Shown here in pieces: positions 24,902 through 33,447 of a DNA stretch of 64,000 nt. Numbering within the stretch: the first letter of the stretch is position 1; every line of letters starts with the position of its first letter. Position numbers and translations under genes: made by a program. Origin of the DNA: Streptomyces californicus (lineage in GTDB: Bacteria > Actinomycetota > Actinomycetes > Streptomycetales > Streptomycetaceae); contig NZ_JNZZ01000001.1 of the NCBI RefSeq assembly GCF_000717645.1, positions 310,001 through 374,000 on the forward strand. The letters are read 5' to 3'. Below the pieces are notes generated by a model. That model saw only the letters and a list, made by a program, of their open reading frames with translations. It was not told where the DNA came from and did not search any database.

Positions 24902-25570
24902 TCACCCGCGCCGGGCGGCTGTTCGGCACACGAAGTACGCCACGGGAGCGGCGACGGCCAGCGCGGCGAGCAGCGGCAGGACGGGCTGATGAAACGTCCC
25001 GGTCCGCGATCCGGTGACCAGATCCGTGACCGCGTACCGCGCGGGGGAGCCCGCGGCCACCAGCACGAGGAGCGACCCGAGTACGGCCGCCGCGACGGAC
25101 CAGCCCCGGCGTTCCACCACGGGACGTGTGCTCAGCGCGCCCACGACCGCGCCCAGCAGTACACAGCAGAGGGAGGCGAGCAGTCCCGCGAGCGCGGCGG
25201 AGGACCGGGCGACCTCGTGGGCGCCGTCGTCGGTGACGGGGGCGCTGACGAGAAGGACGACGGCCGTACTCACCACCGCGAGCGCCGCCGCACAGCCCGT
25301 GCCGGTGAGCAGGGACGCCAGATGGACTCGCCGGGCCCCGACGGCCGCCGAGACGACGGTCCGGGCGGCGGGCGGTTCCTGACCGACGCAGAGGTGGACG
25401 GCCCAGGCGGTGACGGGCAGCAGGGCGGCTGCCGCGACGCCGAGCGAGCCCAGCACGGGCTGCCCGCCCTGCACACCGACGGCGAGGACGGCGGCGTACA
25501 GCAGAAGGGGCGCGAGCCAGCGCTGGGAGCGGGCCAGCAGTGCGGCCTGGTAGCGGAGGAGCGCGGTCAC
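24902..25570 (-). CDS. ABC transporter permease, membrane subunit
   Basis: 222 residues with about six hydrophobic segments (about 17-35, 42-60, 90-110, 125-150, 160-178, 200-215). No periplasmic-binding signature; the layout is that of ABC-2-type exporters or small membrane partners. Its ATG at 25570 overlaps the upstream ATPase stop by 4 bases, so the two are translationally coupled and very likely form one transporter. Substrate unknown. Confidence 0.78.
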   Translation of the reverse strand: MTALLRYQAALLARSQRWLAPLLLYAAVLAVGVQGGQPVLGSLGVAAAALLPVTAWAVHLCVGQEPPAARTVVSAAVGARRVHLASLLTGTGCAAALAVVSTAVVLLVSAPVTDDGAHEVARSSAALAGLLASLCCVLLGAVVGALSTRPVVERRGWSVAAAVLGSLLVLVAAGSPARYAVTDLVTGSRTGTFHQPVLPLLAALAVAAPVAYFVCRTAARRG

Positions 25571-26541
25571 GGTGTCGCGGGCCTCTCGATCGGCTGAGCG
25601 GAGCCGGTCGCCCGAACGCTCCCGCCCGGCCCGGGTGACGTCGGCCCCTCGGCACTCCCGGCAGGTCGGACGGTCCGGGACGGCTCCGGCGGCCCCATCG
25701 CGGCGACCTGCCGGATGTGCCAGGGCGGACGGGCCGTCAGCAGCGTCTTCAGGAGCGCGTCCGAGTGGGACGCGGCGACCGTGAGGCGTACGGAGTCGGA
25801 GCCCGGAGTGCCGGCTCCCCGTTCCCGGTCCGGGTCGCCGGGCAACGGCGTCGGCAGGGACGCCCCGCGCGGCCCCACGGCCACGACCAGGACGCGGGGG
25901 CCCGGGGCGATACCGGTCGCGACCGGCGCGGTCACCGTACCCACCCCGCCGTCCCCGGCCCGCAGCGTGAGATCAGCCGCTCCGGCCAGACGTCGGGGAT
26001 CGTGGTCGACGAAGACGACGGTGGCGCCGGCCGCGACGCGCTCGGCCACGGCACGGTCGAGTTCCGCGCGGGCGGCCGCGTCGAGCCCCGTCCACGCCTC
26101 GTCCAGCACCAGCAGGTCGGGGGCGGCGAGCAGCGCCTGGGCCACGGCCACCTTCTGGCTGGTGCCCTTGGAGAGCTCAGCGAGTGGGGTGCGGGCGTGC
26201 TCGGCCGCCCCGAACCGGGTCAGCCACTCCCCCGCGCGCCGCTTCGCCTCGGCGGTCCGCAGGCCGTGGACGCGGCCGAGGTGGACGAGGTAGTCGGTGG
26301 CCGTCAGGGGCAGCGTCGCCGAGAAGCGTTCGGGGACGTACGCCGTACGGGCCCGGCGGCCCGTGATCCGCCCCTCCGCCGGGGTGTCGATCCCGGCCAG
26401 CAACCGCAGCAGGGTCGACTTCCCGGCCCCGTTGGCGCCCTCGACCCGGACGAGGGCGCGGGCGGGCAGCGCGACGTCCACCCCGCGCAGCACCCAGGCG
26501 CCCCGGAGGCCGTACCGGTGCCCCACTCCCCGCAACTCCAC
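25567..26541 (-). CDS. ABC transporter ATP-binding protein
   Basis: 324 residues. Walker A is VEGANGAGKSTLLRLLAG, the Q-loop region is followed by the signature LAELSKGTSQKVAVAQALL, and Walker B is DLLVLDEAWTGLD with the switch His in VFVDHDPRR. The signature reads LSKGTSQK, typical of small exporter ATPases. The last about 100 residues form a non-catalytic Pro/Gly/Arg-rich extension not found in standard ATPases. GTG 26541 is chosen as start; it lies 32 bases after the AIM24 stop, so the AIM24 gene may be co-transcribed. Confidence 0.88.
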   Translation of the reverse strand: MELRGVGHRYGLRGAWVLRGVDVALPARALVRVEGANGAGKSTLLRLLAGIDTPAEGRITGRRARTAYVPERFSATLPLTATDYLVHLGRVHGLRTAEAKRRAGEWLTRFGAAEHARTPLAELSKGTSQKVAVAQALLAAPDLLVLDEAWTGLDAAARAELDRAVAERVAAGATVVFVDHDPRRLAGAADLTLRAGDGGVGTVTAPVATGIAPGPRVLVVAVGPRGASLPTPLPGDPDRERGAGTPGSDSVRLTVAASHSDALLKTLLTARPPWHIRQVAAMGPPEPSRTVRPAGSAEGPTSPGPGGSVRATGSAQPIERPATP

Positions 26542-26573
26542 GCCCCGTACCCCCGGGCCCCTTCGGTGCGGCC

Positions 26574-27248
26574 TCAGTTGGAGGTCTTCTCCGGCCTGGC
26601 CTCGCTCGGGCGGATGATGACGAAGCCCTCGCCCTGGAGCATCAGCTGGACCGCCTCGCCGGAGCCGCCGCGCACCATCGAGCCGACGCTCTGGGAGCGG
26701 TGCAGGCTCGTCGTGAGCTGCTGGCTCCAGCCGACGACCGCGTCCGTGTCCACGTACACCGGCTGGGCGGAGGTCACGGGGATCACGATCGGGGTGCCCT
26801 CGCACATCAGGCCGAGCTTGCCGTAGCCCGTGAAGACGCTGTTGAAGAGGCCGCCGCCGACCATGCCGGCGCCCTTCACCGTCTTGATCTCGTAGGAGAG
26901 CGTGGGGTCGAAGCACAGGACGTTGCGGCCGTTGATGGTGATGGAGTCGCCCTGGTCCAGCTCCACGATGAAGCAGTTCGCCGCCTCGTGCGCGAACCAC
27001 GCCTCGCCCTGGCCCCGGACGGCCATGAGCGCGAGGCCCTCACCGGTGACCGCGCGCTTAAGCATGCCGCCGATGCCCTGGCCCTTGCGCTCGAACTGGA
27101 GGTTGCCGCGGAAGGCGATCATCGAACCCTGGCGGGCGTGCATCTCCCCGTTGACGGCGTACTTGATCGACTTGGCGTTCTGCAGGGTCATGCCGGGGGC
27201 GGTGGCCGGCTGGGCCAGGTGCTCGCTGGAAAAGAGATCGCTCTTCAT
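26574..27248 (-). CDS. AIM24 family protein
   Basis: 224 residues with the AIM24 beta-fold: MTLQNAKSIKYAVNGEMHAR, QGSMIAFRGNLQFERKGQG, a Gly-rich turn KGAGMVGGGLFNSVFTG, and LMLQGEGFVIIRPSE at the end. Yeast AIM24 is mitochondrial; bacterial members are cytoplasmic or surface-associated proteins of uncertain role, related to TerD/tectonin-like folds. ATG 27248 was chosen (TGAGGA 9 bases upstream) over an ATG at 27272. It precedes the ABC transporter genes on the same strand and is divergent from a Pth2-type gene. Confidence 0.88.
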   Translation of the reverse strand: MKSDLFSSEHLAQPATAPGMTLQNAKSIKYAVNGEMHARQGSMIAFRGNLQFERKGQGIGGMLKRAVTGEGLALMAVRGQGEAWFAHEAANCFIVELDQGDSITINGRNVLCFDPTLSYEIKTVKGAGMVGGGLFNSVFTGYGKLGLMCEGTPIVIPVTSAQPVYVDTDAVVGWSQQLTTSLHRSQSVGSMVRGGSGEAVQLMLQGEGFVIIRPSEARPEKTSN

Positions 27249-27319
27249 GCGGAGCATCCTCACCCGGACCACGCCGTTCCGCCAAGCAGGTGACCGCGCC
27301 CGCCTGGCAGACTGGGGCG

Positions 27320-28048
27320 GTGAGCAGCGACGACATCCCCTCCCCCGCCTCCGAGAGCCCCTTCCGCAGCGGCCCGACCGACCGCGACCAAGCGCCGCAG
27401 TTCGTCCTGCCGCTGGTGCTCCACCTGGAGAAGACGGACCCGCCCGCCCGTACCGACGCCCTGCGGACCGCCGCCCGCGCGGTGCTGACGATCCTCGCCG
27501 ACGAGCGGTCCCTCGGCGACGGGGCGTGGGCGGAGGCGATGCGGGACTGGCAGGACGCCCGCATCCGCAAGGTCGTGCGCCGGGCGCGCGGCGCGGAGTG
27601 GCGCAAGGCCGCGGCGCTGGACGGCATCACGGTGACGGGCGAGGACGGCGCGGAGGTACGGGTGTTCCCGCCGATCCCGCTGGACGGCTGGCCCAAGGAG
27701 CTGGCGAAGCTCCAGGTGTCGGGCACCGATCTGGAGGACCCGGAGCCGCCCGCCGCGCCCGACCTGTCCGGCCCGGTGCTCTGGCTGAACCCCGAGGTCG
27801 ACATGTCGGCGGGCAAGACGATGGCCCAGGTCGGGCACGGGGCGCAGCTCGCCTGGTGGGAACTGTCCGGGACCGAGCGCAAGGCGTGGCGCGAGGCCGG
27901 GTTCCCGCTCTCCGTGGCGACCCCCGGGGCGGCGCGCTGGCGGGAGCTGACGGAGAGCGGGCTGCCGGTCGTGCGCGACGCCGGGTTCACCGAGATCGCC
28001 CCGGGCTCCTGCACCGTGATCGCCGACCATCCGGCGCTGCGCCGCTGA
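27320..28048 (+). CDS. Pth2-family peptidyl-tRNA hydrolase
   Basis: About 242 residues. The C-terminal half carries the Pth2 motif DMSAGKTMAQVGHGAQLAWW, with the catalytic-loop Lys, Gln and His; ESGLPVVRDAGFTEIAPGSC and TVIADHPALRR complete the fold. The N-terminal half (PQFVLPLVLHLEKTDPPART...) is an actinobacterial extension. It would free tRNA from stalled peptidyl-tRNA. Start is GTG 27320 with GTG 27290 as alternative; neither has an ideal ribosome binding site. Confidence 0.87.
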   Translation: MSSDDIPSPASESPFRSGPTDRDQAPQFVLPLVLHLEKTDPPARTDALRTAARAVLTILADERSLGDGAWAEAMRDWQDARIRKVVRRARGAEWRKAAALDGITVTGEDGAEVRVFPPIPLDGWPKELAKLQVSGTDLEDPEPPAAPDLSGPVLWLNPEVDMSAGKTMAQVGHGAQLAWWELSGTERKAWREAGFPLSVATPGAARWRELTESGLPVVRDAGFTEIAPGSCTVIADHPALRR

Positions 28049-28230
28049 GCGCCTCCTCCGCCACCTCCCCGGAGGCCGCCGATGCCCGCGGCGGGCGGGC
28101 CGGGGGCGGCGGGCGCGGCGGGCCGGGAACCTCAAATCCTGCTCTGAACGTCCCACTGCTCGGGTTCATCGCCTCGTGACGGGGCCATGACCCCGGAACA
28201 GAACGAGGTGAGCAGGGGGACGGGGGCACC

Positions 28231-29559
28231 ATGGAACTGGGCATCGGCATCGGGTGGCGGCCGGAGATCGCGCACGAGGTGGAGGCGCTGGCCGGGATCG
28301 ACTGGGTGGAGGCGGTCGCGGAGAACCTCTGCGCCGACCATCTGCCGGACTCCCTGGTACGGCTCCGGGAGCGCGGCGTCACCGTCGTGCCGCACGGGGT
28401 GGCGCTCGGCCTCGGCGGCGCGGACCGGCCCGATCCCGGCCGCCTCGCCGCCCTGGCGGCGCGGGCCGAGTTGCTGGGCGCGCCGCTGGTGACCGAGCAC
28501 ATCGCGTTCGTACGGTCCGGGGGGCCGCTGACCGCGTCGCCGGGGCTGGAGGCGGGGCACCTGCTGCCGGTACCGCGCACCTGGGACGCGCTCGACGTGC
28601 TGTGCGAGAACGTGCGGATCGCGCAGGACTCGCTGCCGGTGCCGCTCGCCCTGGAGAACATCGCCGCGCTGATCACCTGGCCCGACGAGGAGCTGACCGA
28701 GGGGCAGTTCCTGGCCGAGCTGGTCGAGCGGACCGGGGTGCGGCTGCTGATCGACGTGGCCAATCTGCACACCAACCACGTCAACCTCGGCCAGGACCCG
28801 GCGAAGGCGCTGGACGAGCTGCCGGTGGAGGCCATCGCGTACGTCCACGTGGCGGGCGGGGTCGAGAAGAACGGCGTCTGGCACGACACGCACGCCCACC
28901 CGGTGACCGCTCCCGTGCTGGAGGTGCTGGCGGAGCTGCGGTCCCGGGTCGAACCGCCGGGCGTGCTGCTGGAGCGGGACGACGCGTTCCCGCCGGCGCG
29001 GGAGCTGGCGGGCGAACTGGACGCGATCCGGGCGACGCTGCGGAAGGCGGCGCCCCCGGCGGGGTCTCAGGTTCCGGTGGGATCCCCGGCCCGGACGGTC
29101 ACCGTTCCCGCCGCCCCCGCGCCCTCCGTCTCCGCGTCGTCCGTCTCCGACGCCGCCCGTGACCGTACGGCCGTCGCACAGACCGCGCTGCTCTCCGCGC
29201 TGGTCGCCGGGACGCCCGCCCCCGCCGGCTTCGACCCCGCGCGGCTGCGGGTGCAGAGCAGGTCGCTGGCGGCCAAGCGCGCGGACGTCGTCGCCAAGGT
29301 CGCCCCGGAGCTGCCGGAGATCCTCGGCGACGGCTACCGCGCGGCGTTCCTCGCGTACGCGGGAGGCCGGCCGATGTCCGGCGGCTACCGGCGCGACGCC
29401 CTGGACTTCGCCGAGCACGTGCTCATCGCGGGCGGCCCCGCCGATCCGGTGGCGCGGCGCGAGCTGACGTACTGGTGGCGGGACCGCTCGGGTTCCCGCC
29501 CGCCGGGCCGGGCCACCCGGCTGATCCGTGCGGCGCGCGCCGCCCTCGTGGGGAGGTGA
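28231..29559 (+). CDS. DUF692 (MNIO) family enzyme with SCO6045-like C-terminal domain
   Basis: 442 residues. Residues 1-275 are a DUF692 TIM barrel, the family now called multinuclear non-heme iron-dependent oxidases that modify cysteine-containing peptides. Candidate metal ligands in order: H55 (VVPHGV), H90 (VTEHIAF), E142 (LENIAA), D175 and H180/H183 ([10 protein letters not shown]), H206 (YVHVAGG), D219/H221 (HDTHAHP), E249 (LLERDDAFP). A Pro/Ala/Ser linker (about 275-312) leads to a C-terminal helical domain (about 315-440) like the one named after SCO6045 and related to partner/recognition proteins of MNIO enzymes. ATG 28231 is used. The next gene begins 5 bases after its stop and encodes a Cys-rich membrane protein, its likely substrate. 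Confidence 0.88.
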   Translation: MELGIGIGWRPEIAHEVEALAGIDWVEAVAENLCADHLPDSLVRLRERGVTVVPHGVALGLGGADRPDPGRLAALAARAELLGAPLVTEHIAFVRSGGPLTASPGLEAGHLLPVPRTWDALDVLCENVRIAQDSLPVPLALENIAALITWPDEELTEGQFLAELVERTGVRLLIDVANLHTNHVNLGQDPAKALDELPVEAIAYVHVAGGVEKNGVWHDTHAHPVTAPVLEVLAELRSRVEPPGVLLERDDAFPPARELAGELDAIRATLRKAAPPAGSQVPVGSPARTVTVPAAPAPSVSASSVSDAARDRTAVAQTALLSALVAGTPAPAGFDPARLRVQSRSLAAKRADVVAKVAPELPEILGDGYRAAFLAYAGGRPMSGGYRRDALDFAEHVLIAGGPADPVARRELTYWWRDRSGSRPPGRATRLIRAARAALVGR

Positions 29560-29564
29560 ACGCC

Positions 29565-30626
29565 GTGAACGCTCTCGCTCTGCTGCTGAACATCGCGGCT
29601 CTCGTCTCGGCGGTCCTCCTCGTCACGACCGCCGTCTCCGCCGGGTCCCGCCGCCCCTCGGCCGGGCCCTTCCCCGGCGTCCACGACCTCTACGAGGCCG
29701 CGTTCCTGAACGGCGGACCGGCCAGGGTGGTGGACACCGCGCTCACCGCCCTGTACGCGGACGGCCGCGTGCTCATCGGCGGCCCCGGCATCATCTCCGT
29801 ACAGCGTCCGCAGGCGGACGACCCGGTGGAACGCGCCGTGCTCCACGAGCTGTCGGCCGCTCCGAGCGGCGCGCTGCACGTCATACGGGAGGCGGCGATG
29901 CGTCACCCGGCGGTGCAGGAGATCGGCGACGGGCTGGCACAGCGCGGGCTGCTCGTCCCGCCCGCCGCGAACCGCGGCGTATGGCGCTGGGGGCTGGTAC
30001 AGGGCGTGAGCTGCCTGGTCGCGTTCCCGGTCTCCATCGTGCTGACGGTCCTCCAGTACGCGACGCACGGCGCGTCCTTCGACCTGCCGGCCCCGTTCGT
30101 CGTCAAGATGCTGCCGGCGATCGTGGTCGGCGGGATCAGCGGTCTCGTCGTCGCCTCGGTCGCGGCGAGGCGGATCACCGGGGCGGGCCGCCGGGCCGCG
30201 CAGGGGTTCGGGGCGGCCCACGCCCAGGCGGCCGACCCGGCCCACCTGGTCGCCGTGCGGGGGCTGCGCGCGCTGCCGGACCCGGCGCTCCGGGCCCAGC
30301 TGATCGCGGCGGCGCGGCTGGGCGCCCCGCGCCGCCGCCGCTCCTCCGGCCACACCTACGGGTCCTCCACGACGGGGGCCACCGCCGTCGCCGCCACGAC
30401 GGTCTGGTGCGCCGCCTCCGGCCCCGGCGCATCGAGCTGCGGCGGGTCCAGCGGGGGCGGTTCCGGGTCGGGATGCGGCGGCGGGTCCGGGTGCTCCTCG
30501 GGCTCCGGGTGCGGCGGTGGCTCGGGGTCGAGCTGCGGAGGCGGCGGATCGAGCTGCGGAGGGGGAGGCGGCGGCTCCGGCTGCGGGGGCGGAGGCGGTG
30601 GTGGGTGCGGAGGCGGCGGCTCCTGA
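29565..30626 (+). CDS. TIGR04222-type membrane protein with nine-cysteine Gly/Ser tail
   Basis: 353 residues. Hydrophobic segments lie at 3-24, about 146-166 and 179-202. Between them is a folded region (PFPGVHDLYEAAFLNGGPAR, ADDPVERAVLHELSAAPSG) matching the TIGR04222 N-terminal domain. From about residue 278 the protein is almost only Gly, Ser and Cys, with Cys at 282, 292, 304, 310, 316, 324, 331, 340 and 348. Spacing is irregular (6-12), unlike a zinc finger. GTG 29565 is preceded by GGGGAGG; an alternative GTG 29556 overlaps the DUF692 stop as GTGA. Tight linkage to the DUF692 enzyme suggests the tail is a modified substrate. The tail's membrane side is not established. Confidence 0.86.
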   Translation: MNALALLLNIAALVSAVLLVTTAVSAGSRRPSAGPFPGVHDLYEAAFLNGGPARVVDTALTALYADGRVLIGGPGIISVQRPQADDPVERAVLHELSAAPSGALHVIREAAMRHPAVQEIGDGLAQRGLLVPPAANRGVWRWGLVQGVSCLVAFPVSIVLTVLQYATHGASFDLPAPFVVKMLPAIVVGGISGLVVASVAARRITGAGRRAAQGFGAAHAQAADPAHLVAVRGLRALPDPALRAQLIAAARLGAPRRRRSSGHTYGSSTTGATAVAATTVWCAASGPGASSCGGSSGGGSGSGCGGGSGCSSGSGCGGGSGSSCGGGGSSCGGGGGGSGCGGGGGGGCGGGGS

Positions 30627-30715
30627 ACCGGACGCCTCGGAGACGGCGCGGCTCCTGAAACCGGGCGCGGCGAAGACAGCCGTGGCCCCTGAAGCGGACG
30701 CGGCGGAGACGGCTC
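30618..30715 (+). repeat. three degenerate 32-34-bp repeats starting at the Cys-rich gene's stop
   Basis: Units beginning GGCTCCTGAACCGGACG start at 30618, 30650 and 30684. The first contains the stop codon of the Cys-rich protein (30624-30626). In another frame the units read as APEPDASETA, LKPGAAKTA and APEADAAETA, suggesting decayed coding sequence or a tail that has been cut short by a frame change. Confidence 0.7.
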
Positions 30716-30836
30716 CCGGACAGGACCCGAGCGGCCTGAAACAGCCCTGTACGTAAGGTCGTTGACCACCCATAGGGGTGGTTCACGGGGACATGCGACG
30801 ACAGTGCTGGACATCGCCGCCCGCCCGCCCGACCAT

Positions 30837-30899
30837 CCCTCTCCGCATCCGCGGAGAGGCACCGCCGTCCCTCTCCTCATCCGCAGAGAGGTACCGCGC
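30837..30899 (+). repeat. tandem 32-bp duplication of a hairpin plus ribosome binding site
   Basis: Copy 1 starts at 30837 and copy 2 at 30869. Copy 1 contains a perfect 8-bp hairpin (CTCTCCGC, loop ATCC, GCGGAGAG); copy 2 keeps a shorter version. Each includes a GAGAGG element, and only the second is correctly spaced from the GTG start at 30900. Confidence 0.7.
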
Positions 30900-32462
30900 G
30901 TGAGAACAGCTGCGCTCTACACCACCGTCGGCTCCCTGGTCCTGTCCGCTCTGGCCGTCGCGCCGGCGGCCGCCCGGGAGGGCCGGGGCCCCGCCGAGGC
31001 CCGGGGCACCGCGATCGCCGCCGCCCGCGCCGCGTCCGCCGGGATCGACTTCGCCGCCTGCCCCGAGGAGGAGATGCTCCCGGACTCCCTGAAGTGCGGC
31101 ACGGTGAAAGTGCCGCTCGACTACGCCGAACCGGACGGGCGGCAGCTCGAGCTGACCGTCAGCCGCACCCCCGCCACCGGTCCGGCCGAGGACCGGCAGG
31201 GCGCGTTCGTCTACAATCCGGGCGGGCCCGGCGCGTCCAGCATCACCTTCCCGATGGCCGGGGAACTGCCGGAGTGGAAGGAGATCGCGGAGGCGTACGA
31301 CCTGGTCGGCTACGCCCCGCGCGGGGTGAACGGGTCCTCCTCGCCGCTGAGTTGCCAGGACCCGTCCGCGTACACGAAGGGCCCGACCGACGCCCCCGTC
31401 CACCCCACGCAGGCGGACAAGGAGCGGCGGATCGCCCGTGCGCGGGCCTACGCGCGAGGCTGCGCCGAACACGCGGGCGACTCCCTGCGCCACTACACCT
31501 CGCTGAACAATGCCCGGGACCTGGACGTGCTGCGGGCCGCGCTGGGCGAGCCGCGGCTCACGTTCATGGGGGCGTCCTACGGGACGTACTTCGGCGCGCT
31601 GTACGCGACCCTGTTCCCCACCCACGTACGGCGCATGGTCTTCGACTCGGTGGTCGACCCGGACCCCGAGCAGATCTGGTACCGCTCCAACATGGGCCAG
31701 TCGGTGGCCTTCGAGCGGCGGTGGGAGGACTTCCGGCGCTGGGTGGCGAAGCACGACGACGTGTACCGCCTGGGCACCACCCCCGAAGCGGTGGGGAAGC
31801 ACTACGACGCGGTGCGCGCCGAGTTGGCGGTGAAGCCGGCGGGCGGCAAGGTCGGACCGGGGCAGTTGCACGGGGCGTTCCTGTCGGCCGGCTACTACGA
31901 CGACTACTGGGCGATGCGGGCGACGGCGCTGTCCGAGTACGTCCGGGGCAACCCGGAACCGCTGGTGGCGCAGGCGTCCCCGCGCGCGGTGGCGGCCAAG
32001 GACAACGAGAACGCGCAGGCGGTGTACACGGCCGTCGAATGCAACGACGCGCCGTGGCCCGAGGACTTCGCCGTCTGGGACCGCGACCACACGGAGCTGG
32101 CGCGCGTCGCGCCCTTCGAGGCGTGGGACAACGCGTTCACCAATCTGCCGTGCGCGTTCTGGCCGGCGCCCCGGCAGCGCCCGCTGGAGGTCGGGACGCG
32201 GTGGGGCGTGCTGCCGCCGGTGCTGATCCTGGCGGCGGAGCGGGACGCGGCGACCCCGTACCGGGGGGCGTTGGAGCTGCGGAGGCGGCTGCCCGGCTCG
32301 TCGCTGGTGACCGAGCGGGGCGCGGGGACGCACGGGGTCGGCGGGGCCGGGAACCCGTGCGTGGACGAGCATCTGCGCCGGTACCTGCTGACCGGCGAGG
32401 TGCCGGGGCGGAGCGCGGACTGCGCCGCCCGACCCGAGCCCAACGCGGTGTCGCTGGACTGA
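30900..32462 (+). CDS. secreted alpha/beta hydrolase, tripeptidyl-aminopeptidase-like
   Basis: 520 residues with a cleavable signal (RTAALYTTVGSLVLSALAVA, PAAAR). The body matches the S33/TAP family: CGTVKVPLDYAEPDG, FVYNPGGPGASS (oxyanion HGGPG-like), NNARDLDVLRAALGE, nucleophile in FMGASYGTYFGALYA, catalytic Asp in LILAAERDAATPYRGAL and His in GAGTHGVGG. Paired cysteines in CPEEEMLPDSLKCG and DCAARP suit an extracellular enzyme. GTG 30900 follows GAGAGG in a duplicated leader. It is separated from the Cys-rich protein by 273 bases, so may be independently expressed. Confidence 0.92.
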   Translation: MRTAALYTTVGSLVLSALAVAPAAAREGRGPAEARGTAIAAARAASAGIDFAACPEEEMLPDSLKCGTVKVPLDYAEPDGRQLELTVSRTPATGPAEDRQGAFVYNPGGPGASSITFPMAGELPEWKEIAEAYDLVGYAPRGVNGSSSPLSCQDPSAYTKGPTDAPVHPTQADKERRIARARAYARGCAEHAGDSLRHYTSLNNARDLDVLRAALGEPRLTFMGASYGTYFGALYATLFPTHVRRMVFDSVVDPDPEQIWYRSNMGQSVAFERRWEDFRRWVAKHDDVYRLGTTPEAVGKHYDAVRAELAVKPAGGKVGPGQLHGAFLSAGYYDDYWAMRATALSEYVRGNPEPLVAQASPRAVAAKDNENAQAVYTAVECNDAPWPEDFAVWDRDHTELARVAPFEAWDNAFTNLPCAFWPAPRQRPLEVGTRWGVLPPVLILAAERDAATPYRGALELRRRLPGSSLVTERGAGTHGVGGAGNPCVDEHLRRYLLTGEVPGRSADCAARPEPNAVSLD

Positions 32463-32479
32463 CGCCGAAGGCGCGCGCC

Positions 32480-32548
32480 GTACGGGCACGCGGACGGACG
32501 TAAGGGCGTACGAGCACAGCAGCGCACCGGCGTACAGGCACGCGGACG
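32480..32548. repeat. imperfect 52-bp direct repeat in the convergent gap
   Basis: GTACGGGCACGCGGACG (32480-32496) recurs with one change at 32532-32548, period 52; shorter GCGTACGGGCG units follow to 32580. Non-coding sequence between convergent genes. Confidence 0.55.
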
Positions 32549-32580
32549 CAGCGGCGTACGGGCGTACCCGCGTACGGCGA

Positions 32581-32615
32581 GGGGGCCGCCGCACCTTCAC
32601 GGTGCGGCGGCCCCC
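32581..32615. terminator. bidirectional hairpin between peptidase and hemQ
   Basis: A perfect 15-bp stem GGGGGCCGCCGCACC (32581-32595) with 32601-32615 and loop TTCAC. Located between convergent stops, so it can serve both. Confidence 0.8.
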
Positions 32616-32714
32616 GAAGCCGAACCCGGTGTCGCTGGAACGGCGGGCGGCACGGTCGGTGCCCGGTGCCCGCCCTTCTGATCTTCCGGGCTGGGGTGGT
32701 GCGGGACTCGCTGG

Positions 32715-33443
32715 CTATGCGAGCCCGGCCACCAGGTGCGCGACGCTCTTCCTGCGGCCCGTGTAGAACGGGACCTCCTCGCGCACGTGGAGACGTGCCT
32801 CGGAGGCGCGCAGGTGGCGCATCAGGTCGACGATGCGGTACAGCTCGTCGGCCTCGAAGGCGAGGATCCACTCGTAGTCGCCGAGCGAGAACGAGGCGAC
32901 GGTGTTGGCGCGGACGTCCGGGTAGCCCCGGGCCATCTTGCCGTGGTCCGCGAGCATGCGGCGGCGGTCCTCGTCGGGCAGCAGGTACCAGTCGTAGGAC
33001 CGGACGAAGGGGTAGACGCTGATGTAGTCGCGCGGCGTCTCGTCGGCGAGGAACGCCGGGATGTGCGACTTGTTGAACTCGGCGGGCCGGTGCAGGGCCA
33101 TGTTGGACCAGACCGGTTCGAGAGCGCGTCCGAGCTTGGTGCGGCGGAAGAGGTTGTACGCGTCCTGGAGCTGGTCCGAGGTCTCGGCGTGCCACCAGAT
33201 CATGATGTCCGCGTCGGCCCGCAGACCCGAAAGGTCGTAGGTGCCGCGGACGGTGACGTCCTCGGCGGCGAGCTGGTCGAACAGCTCCTGGACCTCGTCG
33301 GCGTATCCGGCGCGGTCCAGGGGGAGCACGTCGCGCAGCTTGAAGACCGACCACAGGGTGTAGCGGATGACCTCGTTGAGGTCCTTGGCCTTCTTGCCGG
33401 CGTTCGGACTCTTGCTTGATGTCGCAGTCTCAGGAGCACTCAT
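32715..33443 (-). CDS. hemQ: coproheme decarboxylase HemQ (chlorite-dismutase family)
   Basis: 242 residues. Converts coproheme III to heme b in the coproporphyrin-dependent pathway of Gram-positive bacteria. The catalytic Tyr is Y144 in [16 protein letters not shown] and the proximal His is probably H167 in [30 protein letters not shown] is a family hallmark. It follows hemY with only 4 bases between them, so they are one operon. Length and motifs are normal. Confidence 0.95.
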   Translation of the reverse strand: MSAPETATSSKSPNAGKKAKDLNEVIRYTLWSVFKLRDVLPLDRAGYADEVQELFDQLAAEDVTVRGTYDLSGLRADADIMIWWHAETSDQLQDAYNLFRRTKLGRALEPVWSNMALHRPAEFNKSHIPAFLADETPRDYISVYPFVRSYDWYLLPDEDRRRMLADHGKMARGYPDVRANTVASFSLGDYEWILAFEADELYRIVDLMRHLRASEARLHVREEVPFYTGRRKSVAHLVAGLA

Positions 33444-33447
33444 ACGG

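Noticed and set aside
28231..30626. Conventional RiPP cluster with a short precursor peptide
   Set aside because: No short precursor, protease or dedicated exporter is found; the only Cys-rich candidate is the tail of a 353-residue membrane protein.
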